64,000 nucleotides of DNA from contig CBDDPL010000004.1 in NCBI GenBank assembly GCA_965232285.1, positions 2,542,001-2,606,000 of the forward strand. Direction: 5' to 3'. This DNA is from Denitrobaculum sp965232285. GTDB lineage: Bacteria > Pseudomonadota > Alphaproteobacteria > Kiloniellales > Kiloniellaceae. Position 1 is the stretch's first letter, and each line of letters starts with the position of its first letter. The notes under the pieces were generated by a model, which was not told the origin of the DNA, did not search any database, and worked only from the letters and a program-made list of their open reading frames with translations. Shown piece by piece: positions 17,314 to 26,468 of the stretch. A program made the translations under genes and the position numbers.

Positions 17314-17961
17314 ATGCTGACTCTCTACGCCACGCCGACCAGCCTCTACTGCGCCAAGCTGCGTATTCTCTTGCGGTACAAGGGCCTCACCTGGCAGGAG
17401 CTGCCGCCGCCGGAGGGATATCGCTCTGCGGCCTATCGCCGGATCGTGCCATCGGGCAGCATTCCCGCGCTCCAGGACGGAGGCTGGACCCTGAGCGACT
17501 CCGAAGCCATCGGCGAGTACCTGGAGGAGACCCACCGCACCCCGGCAATGCTGCCGAAAGATCCGGTACAGCGCGCTCGCGTCCGGGAACGCGCCCGCTT
17601 TCATGACACACGATTGGAACCCCGGATCCGCGCCCTCTTTCCCGCTCTTATGGGAACAGCCTGTGGCGCAGCCGAACGCGCGGCGGCCGGAGAGGCACTC
17701 TCCGAACGCCTGGTGCAGCTTAAAGAATTGCTGCAACACGCCCCACCGGGGAAAGATCTCACGCTGGGTGATTGCGGCTATCCGATAAGCTTTACCTGGA
17801 TCGAAATCCTGCAGGAAAGGCTCGCCCTGCGGATTGACTGGCCAGACTCGCTGCATACCTGGTCGCAGGAACTCATGCGCCATAGCGCGGTGGCCGATGA
17901 ACTGGTCAGCTACCGGCCCGCCGTCGCGAACTGGCTGGCCGGCCTGGAGTCAGACGCATGA
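17314..17961 (+). CDS. Glutathione S-transferase family protein
   Basis: 215-residue GST-fold protein. The N-terminal thioredoxin-like half has the TSLYCAKLRILLRYKG and PSGSIPALQDGG motifs and the glutathione-contacting DSEAI; a helical C-terminal half follows. It starts immediately after a terminator and lacks an obvious Shine-Dalgarno sequence, so expression may depend on read-through from the binding-protein gene. It overlaps the creatininase-family gene by 4 bp. In the locus it could isomerise or dehalogenate an intermediate; this is speculative. Confidence 0.88.
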   Translation: MLTLYATPTSLYCAKLRILLRYKGLTWQELPPPEGYRSAAYRRIVPSGSIPALQDGGWTLSDSEAIGEYLEETHRTPAMLPKDPVQRARVRERARFHDTRLEPRIRALFPALMGTACGAAERAAAGEALSERLVQLKELLQHAPPGKDLTLGDCGYPISFTWIEILQERLALRIDWPDSLHTWSQELMRHSAVADELVSYRPAVANWLAGLESDA

Positions 17962-18695
17962 AGTTGCAAATGATGACCTGGATCGAGGTCGAAGCCTATC
18001 TCAAGACATCCCAGACTGTCGTCATCCCGACCGGTTCTACTGAACAGCACGGCCCGATCGGGCTGATCGGCACCGACGCTTTCTGCGCCGAGAAGATCGC
18101 GGAAGGCGCCACCGAGCAGACCGGAACCATCCTGGCGCCGACCCTCGCCCTGACACCGGCGCCCTTCAACATGGACTTTCCCGGAACGCTCTCGCTGTCG
18201 GAAGATCTCTTCTGCAGGCTGCTGGACGAACTGCTGGGCGGCCTGGAACATCACGGGTTCCGTCAGATCTATGTCCTCAACGGCCACGGCGCCAACCTCG
18301 CACCCCTCCGATCCGTCGCGGCAGGCCGCAGCAGCGATGTCAGAATCCGAAGCTGGTGGGACTTCGACGAGGTCAATGCCTTGCGTAAGCAGTATTACGC
18401 CCAGTGGGAAGGCATGCATGCGACCCCCTCTGAGGTTGCGATCACGCAGGCCGCCTTTCGGCGCGTGCCACCTCATCCCCTGGCGGAAGCACCGCCGGAG
18501 CCTTTGTCACCGGATTACATTAAAGCGCACGCCGGCGACCGGCATGGCCCGGCGGACGAACACCGCGCCGCCTTTCCCGACGGGCGGGTCGGTTCCCACT
18601 CGGCCCTCGCCACCCCGGCCCACGGCGAAGCGCTCCTGCAGGCCGCCATCGACGCCACCGCCCGGGATATTCGCGACTTCGCGGCACAGCGTTAA
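17958..18695 (+). CDS. Creatininase family protein
   Basis: 245-residue metal-dependent amidohydrolase of the creatininase fold. Metal ligands fit E29 and H31 (GSTEQHGP), D40 (GTDAF), the NGHGAN motif and the glutamate in HATPSEVA. Family members hydrolyse cyclic amides such as creatinine, formamidopyrimidines and lactam-like rings. It overlaps the GST gene by 4 bp (ATGA), so the two are translationally coupled. With the M29/NicX-like protein and oxygenase in the divergent operon it supports degradation of a cyclic nitrogen compound. No creatinase or sarcosine oxidase is nearby, so creatine metabolism is not indicated. Confidence 0.9.
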   Translation: MKLQMMTWIEVEAYLKTSQTVVIPTGSTEQHGPIGLIGTDAFCAEKIAEGATEQTGTILAPTLALTPAPFNMDFPGTLSLSEDLFCRLLDELLGGLEHHGFRQIYVLNGHGANLAPLRSVAAGRSSDVRIRSWWDFDEVNALRKQYYAQWEGMHATPSEVAITQAAFRRVPPHPLAEAPPEPLSPDYIKAHAGDRHGPADEHRAAFPDGRVGSHSALATPAHGEALLQAAIDATARDIRDFAAQR

Positions 18696-18807
18696 CCCCG
18701 CAGGGCCATAACTCACCGGCCATAAACTCTATGTGAAGACCTCAAGGGCTACGTTGATCATTCCACCGGGGCTCGCCATCTTTAGCGCGAACGAAAGGGA
18801 GTCCGAG

Positions 18808-19386
18808 ATGCCATTGCGACTTGACCTTTTCGGCCGGGCAGGCCGTCTGATCGCTCTGTTAACCGCCATATTCATCGGCCTGATACTTGCCACGCAGCCT
18901 TTGCGGGCCGAAGGAATCCTTCTGGGCGCCGAGCAACGCGCGGCGCTTGCCGGCCTGCCGGCCTTGCGCGGTGAAGAGGTGGTTCCGAACGACTTCAAGG
19001 ATCGCATCGTGGTGGTGACCTTCTTCGCCAGTTGGTGTCCCCCCTGCCATCCGGAATTTGATCACCTGCAAGCCGTGCGCGACAAATATTCGAAGGATCA
19101 GCTCGAAATCGTGGCGGTAAACATCTTCGAGTCCTTCTCCGGCCTGAGCGACGACAAGCGGTTGAAGGCCTTCCTGCAACTTAAGGACCCCAGCTTCATT
19201 ACCCTGGGTGAAGGCGAAACGATCGCCAAAGCCTTCGGCGACGTGAAGCGGATTCCTTCGGTCTTCGTGTTTGACTCAAAAGGTGAACTCGCCTTCGACT
19301 TCATCCACGCTGTCGGCGCCAAAAAGACCCACGTCGAAGAAGACGAACTGACCGAAGTGATCGAAGGTCTTCTTGCTTCGGGATAG
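18808..19386 (+). CDS. TlpA-like thiol:disulfide redoxin
   Basis: 192-residue secreted or membrane-anchored thioredoxin-fold protein. A hydrophobic N-terminus (about residues 10-32, LIALLTAIFIGLILATQPLRA) precedes the redox motif FFASWCPPCHPEF and a cis-proline-containing RIPSVFVFD. It should act in the periplasm as a reductant or cytochrome c maturation-type redoxin. The frame is open upstream, but the ATG at 18808 has a good purine-rich site and starts the signal sequence. No partner ccm or dsb genes are adjacent. Confidence 0.9.
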   Translation: MPLRLDLFGRAGRLIALLTAIFIGLILATQPLRAEGILLGAEQRAALAGLPALRGEEVVPNDFKDRIVVVTFFASWCPPCHPEFDHLQAVRDKYSKDQLEIVAVNIFESFSGLSDDKRLKAFLQLKDPSFITLGEGETIAKAFGDVKRIPSVFVFDSKGELAFDFIHAVGAKKTHVEEDELTEVIEGLLASG

Positions 19387-19408
19387 TGGCCGGCAACGGC
19401 GCGCGAAT

Positions 19409-19885
19409 TCAGACGTTTTCGAAGAAGAGACAACCCAGGATCATATCGACCCGATTGCCGTCTTCCGATAGCGGCAGCAACAGACGCACGACACGGATAT
19501 AGTCCTTGTTCGCGAAGGGCGCCGAACCGTCGTTGACAAAGGGTTCGCCGCGGCTGGCGACATCGCCGTAGATGGCGATCATATTTTCGAGGTTTTTTGC
19601 GTCGTAGAAGGACGTGAGGTTCTGGCCGGTTGGATCCTGTCCCGCCACCTCCGTTATCTTGCTGCCAACCAGTCGGAAACGGAACTCCGGTCCTCCGCAT
19701 CCTTCGATCACGTCAATCAGAAAGATAATCGACAGCAAGTCGGGTACGTCGAGCGGATCGATCTGCGCGCGACTCGGTATTCGTCCCTCTTCCGACTTCG
19801 ATAACCAGTAGTCATAAAGCCTGATCAGCGGTTGTGGTCCTATGGTTTTTCGGAAATCAAGCGCCGATCGTTTGACGTCAAACAT
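19409..19885 (-). CDS. PAS_5-type PAS domain protein
   Basis: 158-residue stand-alone PAS-like protein of the alphaproteobacterial PAS_5 type. Key segments are QIDPLDVPDLLSIIFLIDV, FRFRLVGSKI and IRVVRLLLPLSEDGNRVDMILG. No output domain is attached. It ends in DMILGCLFFENV, as do others of the group. An in-frame TTG at 19939 would add 18 residues but has no ribosome site. It shares this layout with the protein at 57024-57647. Function unknown; it may sense a small ligand. Confidence 0.8.
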   Translation of the reverse strand: MFDVKRSALDFRKTIGPQPLIRLYDYWLSKSEEGRIPSRAQIDPLDVPDLLSIIFLIDVIEGCGGPEFRFRLVGSKITEVAGQDPTGQNLTSFYDAKNLENMIAIYGDVASRGEPFVNDGSAPFANKDYIRVVRLLLPLSEDGNRVDMILGCLFFENV

Positions 19886-20232
19886 AGAATTCTTTGTACG
19901 AAAGCAGGAACGCAAACGGCTATACACTTTGTGAAGCAAAATGCAAAGATAATTTATTTCAGATTGTACTGATTTTATTTTTGCACAACCAAATAATCAG
20001 TCGGCCGAGCACATCTCATCTCTTGCTTCGCTCAAAGGTTTGTTTCCTGAGAACATAAAAACAGACTCCAATAAAACCTCGCATCGGACTTTCCGACAGA
20101 CCAAAGACTGCGGCTTTCGCTCCCTCATGTCTTCACAGCGCAGGCCTCAGACTGTAATCTCAAGACTGCACACCTTCGATTTGCTCCAAACACCGCAGCT
20201 TATTATTGACGCCAGGGAGGCCTCTGTCCGAC
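19886..20232. other. AT-rich intergenic region between PAS_5 and MFS genes
   Basis: No gene is supported in these 347 bases. The left part (about 19925-19995) is markedly AT-rich and probably carries the leftward promoter of the PAS_5 gene. The right part must hold the MFS promoter. I found no clear repeat or hairpin. Confidence 0.5.
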
Positions 20233-21432
20233 GTGCCATCTCGACGCCCGGCACCCGCCATCGCAATTCTGATCGCAATCGCAGCGGTCGGCCCGCTCGC
20301 ACTTAATATTTTTACGCCCTCCTTGCCCGGCATGCAGGCGGTGTTCGGCGTCAGCTACGGGACCATCCAACTCACCATAACGCTATACCTCTTTGGAACC
20401 GCGTTCGCCCAGCTCCTCTACGGACCTCTGTCCGACCGCTTCGGCCGGCGCCCGCTGTTACTCTGCGGCCTTATCCTCTTTCTCATTGGCAGCCTGGCAT
20501 CCGCCTTCGCCCCGTCGATCCTCTGGCTCCTCATCGCGCGCACCATCCAGGCGGTCGGTGGCTGCGCCGGCCTGGTTCTGGGTCGCGCGATCGTCCGTGA
20601 CATGCATGGTCGAGAAAAGTCGGCAAGCATGATCGGGTACATCACCGTCGGCATGGTGGTCGTACCGATGCTCGCCCCCCTGCTGGGCGGCTTTCTGGAC
20701 GAATGGTTCTCCTGGCGGGCCGGCTTTCTTTTCGTCGCAATAGTCGGTTCCGTCGTTCTGGTCGCCACGGTCTTCCGACTTCCGGAGACGCATTTCAACC
20801 TCCAGCCCCTACCGGGGCTGCGCGGTATCGCCGTCAGCTACGAGAGCCTGCTGCGGTCGCCGGACTTTCGCAGCTACGCGCTCAACGCCACCTTCACTTC
20901 GGCCGCCTTCTTCGCCTTCGTCGCAAGCGGCCCCTTTGTGACCATCGATTTACTGGGGCAGTCGAAATCGGTCTACGGCATCTGCTTCGTTTTCATCGCC
21001 ATGGGTTACATGTCGGGCAATTTTCTCACCGGCCGGCTCGCCGAACGCCTGGGCACCGATCGCATGATCTCCATCGGCACCGGCCTGTCGCTGACCGGCG
21101 GCGCCCTGATGTGTGCCTTCGCCCTCGCAGGTTACGTCAATGTCTTCACGATCTTCGGCCCCATGGCCATGGTAACCTTCGGCAACGGCCTGAGTCTGCC
21201 CAGCGCGACGGCAGGCGTTGTGAGCGTAAACCCAAGTATCGCCGGCGCGGCTGCCGGGCTGTCAGGCTTCCTGCAAATGGCGCTCTCCGCCGGCATGACA
21301 CTGCTGGTCGGCTATCTGCAGAACGACAGCGCCTGGCCGATGATTCTGGCGATAGTGATCGCAAACCTCATCGCCTTCTCCCTGCACATCCAGGCGGTCA
21401 AGCACCGGAACAGCCTGTCATCCTCCTCCTGA
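20233..21432 (+). CDS. Bcr/CflA-family MFS efflux transporter
   Basis: 399-residue, 12-helix major facilitator of the Bcr/CflA drug:H+ antiporter group. Motifs include LNIFTPSLPGM in helix 1, GPLSDRFGRRPLLL in loop 2-3 and GRAIVRDM in helix 4. It is expected to export a drug or metabolite such as a cysteine-related compound. The GTG at 20233 follows AGGGAGG; an upstream TTG at 20206 precedes that site and is less likely. No regulator is adjacent. Confidence 0.9.
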   Translation: MPSRRPAPAIAILIAIAAVGPLALNIFTPSLPGMQAVFGVSYGTIQLTITLYLFGTAFAQLLYGPLSDRFGRRPLLLCGLILFLIGSLASAFAPSILWLLIARTIQAVGGCAGLVLGRAIVRDMHGREKSASMIGYITVGMVVVPMLAPLLGGFLDEWFSWRAGFLFVAIVGSVVLVATVFRLPETHFNLQPLPGLRGIAVSYESLLRSPDFRSYALNATFTSAAFFAFVASGPFVTIDLLGQSKSVYGICFVFIAMGYMSGNFLTGRLAERLGTDRMISIGTGLSLTGGALMCAFALAGYVNVFTIFGPMAMVTFGNGLSLPSATAGVVSVNPSIAGAAAGLSGFLQMALSAGMTLLVGYLQNDSAWPMILAIVIANLIAFSLHIQAVKHRNSLSSSS

Positions 21433-21456
21433 TGAGAGATCCGTCCACTGTGGAAC

Positions 21457-21906
21457 TCACGGGGAGCCCAGATCGCGCCGATCCTCCTGCGGGAAAACCT
21501 CAGCCAGAACATCGGCAAGACTTGAGAGTATCCGGCCTTCGTCGGTTCGCAGCGCGCGACCGTCGCGGGGATCCTCGATGAAGTAGACTTCCAGGCCGTC
21601 CAGATAGCGAATCGAAATGCTGTGCCCCTCTCCACCCGCCGCCGAATAAACCTTCAGCTCCTCCGCCTGCCCGTTCATCTCGTTAGGACCAACATAGCGA
21701 AAGGCAAGATCAGGATGGCGGTGGCGCAGGGATTCGAGGTAGTGGACGACCAGCAGCATCTTCCGGTGGACTCTCGCTCGCTCGAGTTCCGGTCGCCTCC
21801 CTTCACCCCCAGCCTCTTTGGAAGCGGCCTCTTTGGAAACCGCCTCTTCGGCAAGCGGTGCCAGCGGAGTTTTCCACCAGCTTTTCAAAATCCTGACAAG
21901 CCGCAT
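21457..21906 (-). CDS. Hypothetical protein with acidic/basic mixed composition
   Basis: 149-residue protein I do not recognise. A short basic, tryptophan-containing N-terminus (MRLVRILKSWWKT) leads into a low-complexity stretch with repeated SKEA units (about residues 22-36). The rest appears folded (FRYVGPNEMNGQAEELK, IRYLDGLEVYFIEDPRDGRAL). The ATG at 21906 has AGGAAA upstream and is preferred over a longer frame starting at 21951. It is convergent with the MFS gene. Confidence 0.65.
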   Translation of the reverse strand: MRLVRILKSWWKTPLAPLAEEAVSKEAASKEAGGEGRRPELERARVHRKMLLVVHYLESLRHRHPDLAFRYVGPNEMNGQAEELKVYSAAGGEGHSISIRYLDGLEVYFIEDPRDGRALRTDEGRILSSLADVLAEVFPQEDRRDLGSP

Positions 21907-22157
21907 CGGCTTTCCTAAACAAAGGTTCGGAAATAATCCGTATACTAACATTCACTGTCCGAGGAACGCATCAGCGCCGAGGTGCCTTTGCTGTGACAAA
22001 CCAGTGGCCTCTGACCGCTTTTAGCCCTGGACTTTCGAATCGGAAAATGCCCCCTGCCATCGCGCGAGGGCCTGTACGGGAGCCGGACAGCCGTGTAACA
22101 AAGCCGAATGTGCGCCCAATTCCATCTCGCACCGCCATTCTTTGAGGAAACCCGCCA

Positions 22158-23438
22158 GTGCAATCGGTAAAGCCATCAGTCGCCGTCATCGGTGGAGGGC
22201 CGGCAGGACTGATGGCCGCAGAGCGGCTTTCGGCGCAGGGATATGCGGTTACGGTCTACGAGGCTAAAGCCTCCTTCGGCCGGAAACTCCTGCTGGCTGG
22301 TCGGGGCGGTCTTAACCTGACCCACTCCGAAAACCTGCAGGCTTTCCTCAGCCGCTACGGCGCGGCGGCACAGTTCTTTCACGATAAAATCGCACAGTTC
22401 TCACCGGACGATCTGCGCGCCTGGAGCCATGGCCTGGGCATCGAGACTTTCGTCGGTTCAAGCGGCCGGGTCTTCCCTGAAACCTTCAAGGCTTCCCCCC
22501 TGCTACGGGCCTGGCTGACCCGCCTGCAGAACCAGGGTGTGACCCTCAAGCCCGATCACCGCTGGCTGGCTTTTGAAGCACGCTCATTCGAAGTAGAGCG
22601 ATCTGTCGGAGCCCCCATCGGGCTTCGCTTTACCGGCCGAAACGGGGACACCCTCCTGGAAAGCGCGGACGCGGTCGTTCTGGCGCTCGGCGGCGCGAGC
22701 TGGCCGAGGATGGGCTCTGATGGTGCCTGGCTGCCGCTGCTGAGAGACCAAGGCATCGCCTGCGCGGACTTCCGCCCCAGTAACTGCGGCTTCGACGTGC
22801 ACTGGAGCCGTCACTTCGCGGAGCGGCACGCCGGAACGGCGCTTAAAAACCTTCGCTTGAAGGCCGCGGGCCAGGAAATCCGGGGCGAAATCATGATCGC
22901 TCGCTACGGCGTGGAAGGGGGCGGAATCTACGCCCTGGGCAGGACGCTGCGGGACCAGCTCGAGGCTGGCGGCAAGGCAGAGCTTATTCTCGACCTCAAG
23001 CCCGAATTAAGCCGCGCGGAGGTTTTCCGGAAGCTCACCGCGCAGCGGGCGAAAGACAGTCTTTCGAACAGGCTGCGCAAAGCCTTGAACGTCCCGGCGG
23101 CGGCCATCGTGCTACTGCGCGAGTGCCTGCCACCCGCGGCGCTGGCCTCACCCGAGGCCGTGGCGGACGCGGTCAAAGCCCTCCCTTTGAGTTTGACGGC
23201 CGCCCAGCCGCTGGAGCGAGCCATCTCCTCCGCGGGAGGATTAAAGCTTGAGAGTCTGAACGCCGACCTCATGCTCGAAGCCCTGCCAGGGGTCTTCAGC
23301 GCCGGCGAAATGCTCGACTGGGATGCACCGACCGGCGGTTACCTCCTGCAGGGGACCTTTGCAACGGCGGTCCGCGCGGCGGAAGGTGTTCATCGCTGGC
23401 TCAGCGGACACAAAGCTGTGGCAAGCAAGAGTCTTTGA
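22158..23438 (+). CDS. HI0933-type / TIGR03862-like flavoprotein
   Basis: 426-residue FAD-binding oxidoreductase of the HI0933 (YhiN-like) group. It has the N-terminal dinucleotide fold VIGGGPAGLMAAERL, the KLLLAGRGGLNLTHSE segment and the C-terminal FSAGEMLDWDAPTGGYLLQG motif. The start is GTG at 22158 with GAGG 10 nt upstream. The biochemical role of this family is not established. It stands alone between two unrelated genes. Confidence 0.9.
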   Translation: MQSVKPSVAVIGGGPAGLMAAERLSAQGYAVTVYEAKASFGRKLLLAGRGGLNLTHSENLQAFLSRYGAAAQFFHDKIAQFSPDDLRAWSHGLGIETFVGSSGRVFPETFKASPLLRAWLTRLQNQGVTLKPDHRWLAFEARSFEVERSVGAPIGLRFTGRNGDTLLESADAVVLALGGASWPRMGSDGAWLPLLRDQGIACADFRPSNCGFDVHWSRHFAERHAGTALKNLRLKAAGQEIRGEIMIARYGVEGGGIYALGRTLRDQLEAGGKAELILDLKPELSRAEVFRKLTAQRAKDSLSNRLRKALNVPAAAIVLLRECLPPAALASPEAVADAVKALPLSLTAAQPLERAISSAGGLKLESLNADLMLEALPGVFSAGEMLDWDAPTGGYLLQGTFATAVRAAEGVHRWLSGHKAVASKSL

Positions 23439-23557
23439 AATCCAGGTCTGAAGTTCTTTAAGGAAGACCACTTCGTTGTCACAGGATCTTTCCGTCGCTG
23501 CCATCGTATGGTCATAAACAGACCTTATTGTTCGCGTGCTTTCGGTAGCGCCGCCTG

Positions 23558-23614
23558 GCTGAAACTATCAGGCCGAAATCATCTGGCAGGCTGAAACCAT
23601 CTGGCTGAAAGCCA
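23558..23614. repeat. Four-unit 14-bp tandem repeat upstream of a small membrane protein gene
   Basis: Units GGCTGAAACTATCA, GGCCGAAATCATCT, GGCTGAAACCATCT and a partial GGCTGAAAGCCA follow each other, with 3 extra bases (GGC) before the third. They lie 40 bp upstream of the gene at 23655. The units are close to perfect copies of one 14-mer, so slippage or repeated protein binding is possible. Confidence 0.6.
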
Positions 23615-23654
23615 GCGCTGCGCACTTGAAGACGACCAAGGGGGACTGGCGAAA

Positions 23655-23891
23655 ATGCCCACTCTACAGGCCGCGAATGTCAATCACTTCGAGCCGAGCG
23701 TAGATTCCTCAACGCAGTTTGCCCCGGCCAACTCCCTTGAGGGCACGGCTGCGCAAAGGAGCTGGCGGGCCCGGCTGACTCGTTTCCGTGGGTACTGCGC
23801 CCTTGGCACTCTGTTTGTGGTCACCCTGTCCGGCTACGCTGCGCTCTTTGTCCTGTTCGATCACTTCATTGCCTCAGGCGCGGGGGGTTGA
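23655..23891 (+). CDS. Small single-helix membrane protein, hypothetical
   Basis: 78-residue protein with a polar N-terminal half (QAANVNHFEPSVDSSTQF), a basic patch (RSWRARLTRFRG) and one C-terminal transmembrane helix (about residues 47-70). AAGGGGGA precedes the ATG by 9 nt. The topology would place the basic patch in the cytoplasm. I do not recognise a family. The preceding tandem repeat may be part of its control region. Confidence 0.6.
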   Translation: MPTLQAANVNHFEPSVDSSTQFAPANSLEGTAAQRSWRARLTRFRGYCALGTLFVVTLSGYAALFVLFDHFIASGAGG

Positions 23892-24285
23892 TGCCCCGGC
23901 ATTCCATCCGAGTTCCAAAAGCACAACTGCACGCAGTTTGACCGATCCGCTGCAGAGAAAATTCTGCGCCAAAGACCTATATAGGACGAAATCTGCGCTC
24001 GGCTTGGAAGCCCACCTCAGATTGAGTCACGCTACAACCCATTGAATCCCTGTCGTTAACCACCTCGAGCGGCGATTGTGCTATAGTCGAGTCGCTCGTT
24101 CTGCGAAACGACGTAGACTTGGGTTCAAGCGGCGTAAAGGAACCGGCGACCGGTGTTCTGGTAATCGAGAGTGGCAGCGTGCAGATGCATTCGGCTGTCT
24201 TCTCACCGGAAGGCTTCGCAAGGTTTTACTTCTTCCATTCTGACCCCTGTTCGGCGTTTCCGGTGACAATATCGGCGGGTAAACG
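23892..24285. other. Intergenic region with a candidate promoter
   Basis: No gene is supported in these 394 bases. TATAGT at 24082-24087 with TTAACC 19 bp upstream is a plausible promoter for the small gene at 24286, which would give a leader of about 190 nt. I see no strong hairpin or known riboswitch pattern in that leader. Confidence 0.45.
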
Positions 24286-24579
24286 ATGGGATCAGGACAG
24301 TTACCAAAGGAACTCTCTCAAATCTGGGCGCGTCAGCTCAAACCACTCGACTGGGACAAGCGCGTTCTTTTGATCAACGAGTTTCACGACAATCTCAAAG
24401 AAATGATTCCGGACTTCGAAGAGTTCTGCGATGTCTTCCCCGCCATTGTCCAGGAAACCCTTGTCCTGATCGGCGAGGATGAAATCCTCTGCGATGCACA
24501 GGCCCATATCTTCGCGAATTCTGCCGATCAGGAACACCGTCTTATGGCAGGCGCCTGGTTCCGCTCAAATAACCACTGA
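24286..24579 (+). CDS. Hypothetical acidic small protein
   Basis: 97-residue, probably helical, acidic cytoplasmic protein (LDWDKRVLLINEFHDNLKEM, IPDFEEFCDVFPAIVQETL). It has no signal peptide or membrane segment and no family I can name. The start at 24286 lacks a strong ribosome site. Coding-like composition and a clean frame support it. It precedes the acyl-CoA ligase by 208 bp on the same strand. Confidence 0.6.
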   Translation: MGSGQLPKELSQIWARQLKPLDWDKRVLLINEFHDNLKEMIPDFEEFCDVFPAIVQETLVLIGEDEILCDAQAHIFANSADQEHRLMAGAWFRSNNH

Positions 24580-24787
24580 GACCAAGCGGTCCGAAGCAAG
24601 TCCCTGGTCCTGCTCTTTGCTATAGGCTTGAAGCGGGTCGCGGTTCCATGGTCAAGTGACAGCATCGATAAAGAACGGTCGCTCAAGAGCCTTTAGTCCA
24701 AACCGCAGCGCAGTCGATCGGCGTTGGACACGAGGGCATCCGAAAGACCCGGCCGAATGAAAAGTCACGATGCTGGGAGGTTAAACG

Positions 24788-26416
24788 ATGCTCGGCTTGA
24801 TGATGGGGAAACCCCTTCTCATTTCGTCATTGCTGCGACATGGCGCGGATGTCTATGCGGAGCAGGAGATTGTCTCGCGAAGCGTGGAAGGCGCGTTGCA
24901 TCGCTACTCCTACGCCGATGCACACAAACGAGCCCAGCAACTGGCGAACGCTCTGGCCAAACTCGGAGTGGCGCCCGGCGACCGGGTTGCCACCCTGGCC
25001 TGGAACGGCTACCGGCACTTTGAGATCTACTACGGCGTCTCGGGCTTCGGGGCCATCTGCCACACCATCAATCCCCGCCTCCACCCGAGTCAGATTGCCT
25101 ACATTCTGAACCACGCGGAGGACAGTTACCTCTTCTTCGATCTGACATTCCTGCCCCTGATCGAAGCGGTCCATCCCCACCTTGAATCCCTGCGCGGCTT
25201 CGTCGTCATGTCCGACCGCGCCCATATGCCGGAGAGCAAGATTCCCGGCCTGCTTTGCTATGAAGAGCTTCTGGAAGCAGCGTCCGACAGCTTCGACTGG
25301 CCCGAGTTCGACGAAAACACCGCCTCGTCGCTGTGCTACACCTCAGGCACAACGGGCAACCCCAAGGGCGTTCTCTACAGTCATCGTTCAACGGTGTTGC
25401 ACTCACTCGTCATCTCCCTGCCGGAGGTGATGAACTTTTCCGAAAAGGCCACCGTGCTGCCGGTGGTTCCGATGTTTCATGTCAATGCCTGGGGCATTCC
25501 TTACGCCACCCCCTTCACCGGCACCAAGCTGGTCAATCCTGGGCCGAAGCTGGACGGCGACAGTCTTTGGGAGTTGATGGAGTCCGAAGGCGTAAACTCC
25601 TCAGCCGGCGTCCCGACGATCTGGCTGGACCTGCTTCGGGCCATGCGAGACCGGGGACGGGCACCGAAAGACCTGGAGTTCGTTGTCATCGGCGGTTCCG
25701 CGACACCGAAGTCCATGGTCAAAGCCTTCGAAAAGGAATTCGGAGTCGAAGTCCGGCAAGGCTGGGGCATGACAGAGACCAGTCCGGTTGGAACGATAAA
25801 CGTCGTCAAGACGGCACAGCGTGACCTGCCGGAGGACGCGCGCTACGAACTGCAGACCAAACAGGGCCGCAGGCTCTTCGGCGTGGACCTGAAGATCGTA
25901 GACGAGGAAGGCCGAAGCCTGCCCCACGACGGTGAAGCGCAGGGAGAGCTGAAGATCTCCGGCCCCTGGGTCTGCCGCGCCTACTTCAAACAGGACGATG
26001 ATAGCGCGCACCAGGAAGAGGGCTGGTTTTCAACAGGAGATGTCGCCAGCATCGACCCCGACGGCTTCATGCAGATCACCGACCGGGTCAAGGATATGAT
26101 CAAGTCGGGCGGCGAATGGATCAGTTCGATCGATCTGGAAAACGCCGCCACCGGCCATCCGGCCGTCGCCATGGCAGCCGTCATCGGCGTTACCCACGAA
26201 AAGTGGGATGAACGTCCGCTCCTGCTGGTCGTGCCCAAGGCCGATGTGGAGCCCGACAAGGAGTCGATCCTCAAATTCCTGAGTGAAAAGGTCGCGAAGT
26301 GGTGGCTGCCGGACGACATCCTCTTTGTCGAGGCGCTTCCCCTGGGCGCAACCGGCAAGATCCTGAAAAACAAGCTGCGGGATCAGTACAAAGACCACCT
26401 GACGGCTTCAACGTGA
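24788..26416 (+). CDS. Acyl-CoA ligase (long-chain or DmdB-like, AMP-forming)
   Basis: 542-residue ANL-superfamily enzyme activating a carboxylic acid with ATP and CoA. Motifs: P-loop YTSGTTGNPKGVLYSHRS, A5 region GWGMTETSPVG, A8 FSTGDVASIDPDGFMQITDRVKDMIKS (hinge D and K), and the catalytic lysine near the C-terminus in LGATGKILKNKLR. Its length and N-terminus resemble long-chain-fatty-acid and 3-methylmercaptopropionate ligases; the chain length cannot be judged. ATG 24788 has GGGAGG 7 nt upstream. No beta-oxidation genes adjoin it. Confidence 0.93.
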   Translation: MLGLMMGKPLLISSLLRHGADVYAEQEIVSRSVEGALHRYSYADAHKRAQQLANALAKLGVAPGDRVATLAWNGYRHFEIYYGVSGFGAICHTINPRLHPSQIAYILNHAEDSYLFFDLTFLPLIEAVHPHLESLRGFVVMSDRAHMPESKIPGLLCYEELLEAASDSFDWPEFDENTASSLCYTSGTTGNPKGVLYSHRSTVLHSLVISLPEVMNFSEKATVLPVVPMFHVNAWGIPYATPFTGTKLVNPGPKLDGDSLWELMESEGVNSSAGVPTIWLDLLRAMRDRGRAPKDLEFVVIGGSATPKSMVKAFEKEFGVEVRQGWGMTETSPVGTINVVKTAQRDLPEDARYELQTKQGRRLFGVDLKIVDEEGRSLPHDGEAQGELKISGPWVCRAYFKQDDDSAHQEEGWFSTGDVASIDPDGFMQITDRVKDMIKSGGEWISSIDLENAATGHPAVAMAAVIGVTHEKWDERPLLLVVPKADVEPDKESILKFLSEKVAKWWLPDDILFVEALPLGATGKILKNKLRDQYKDHLTAST

Positions 26417-26468
26417 AAACTGGGACCGTTAGTCGTCTGGCGCCAAGCTGTTGAGTGGCTGAGCGCCG

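Noticed and set aside
20040..20306. Small plus-strand frame before the MFS gene
   Set aside because: It overlaps the start of the MFS gene in another frame and has composition unlike a protein.
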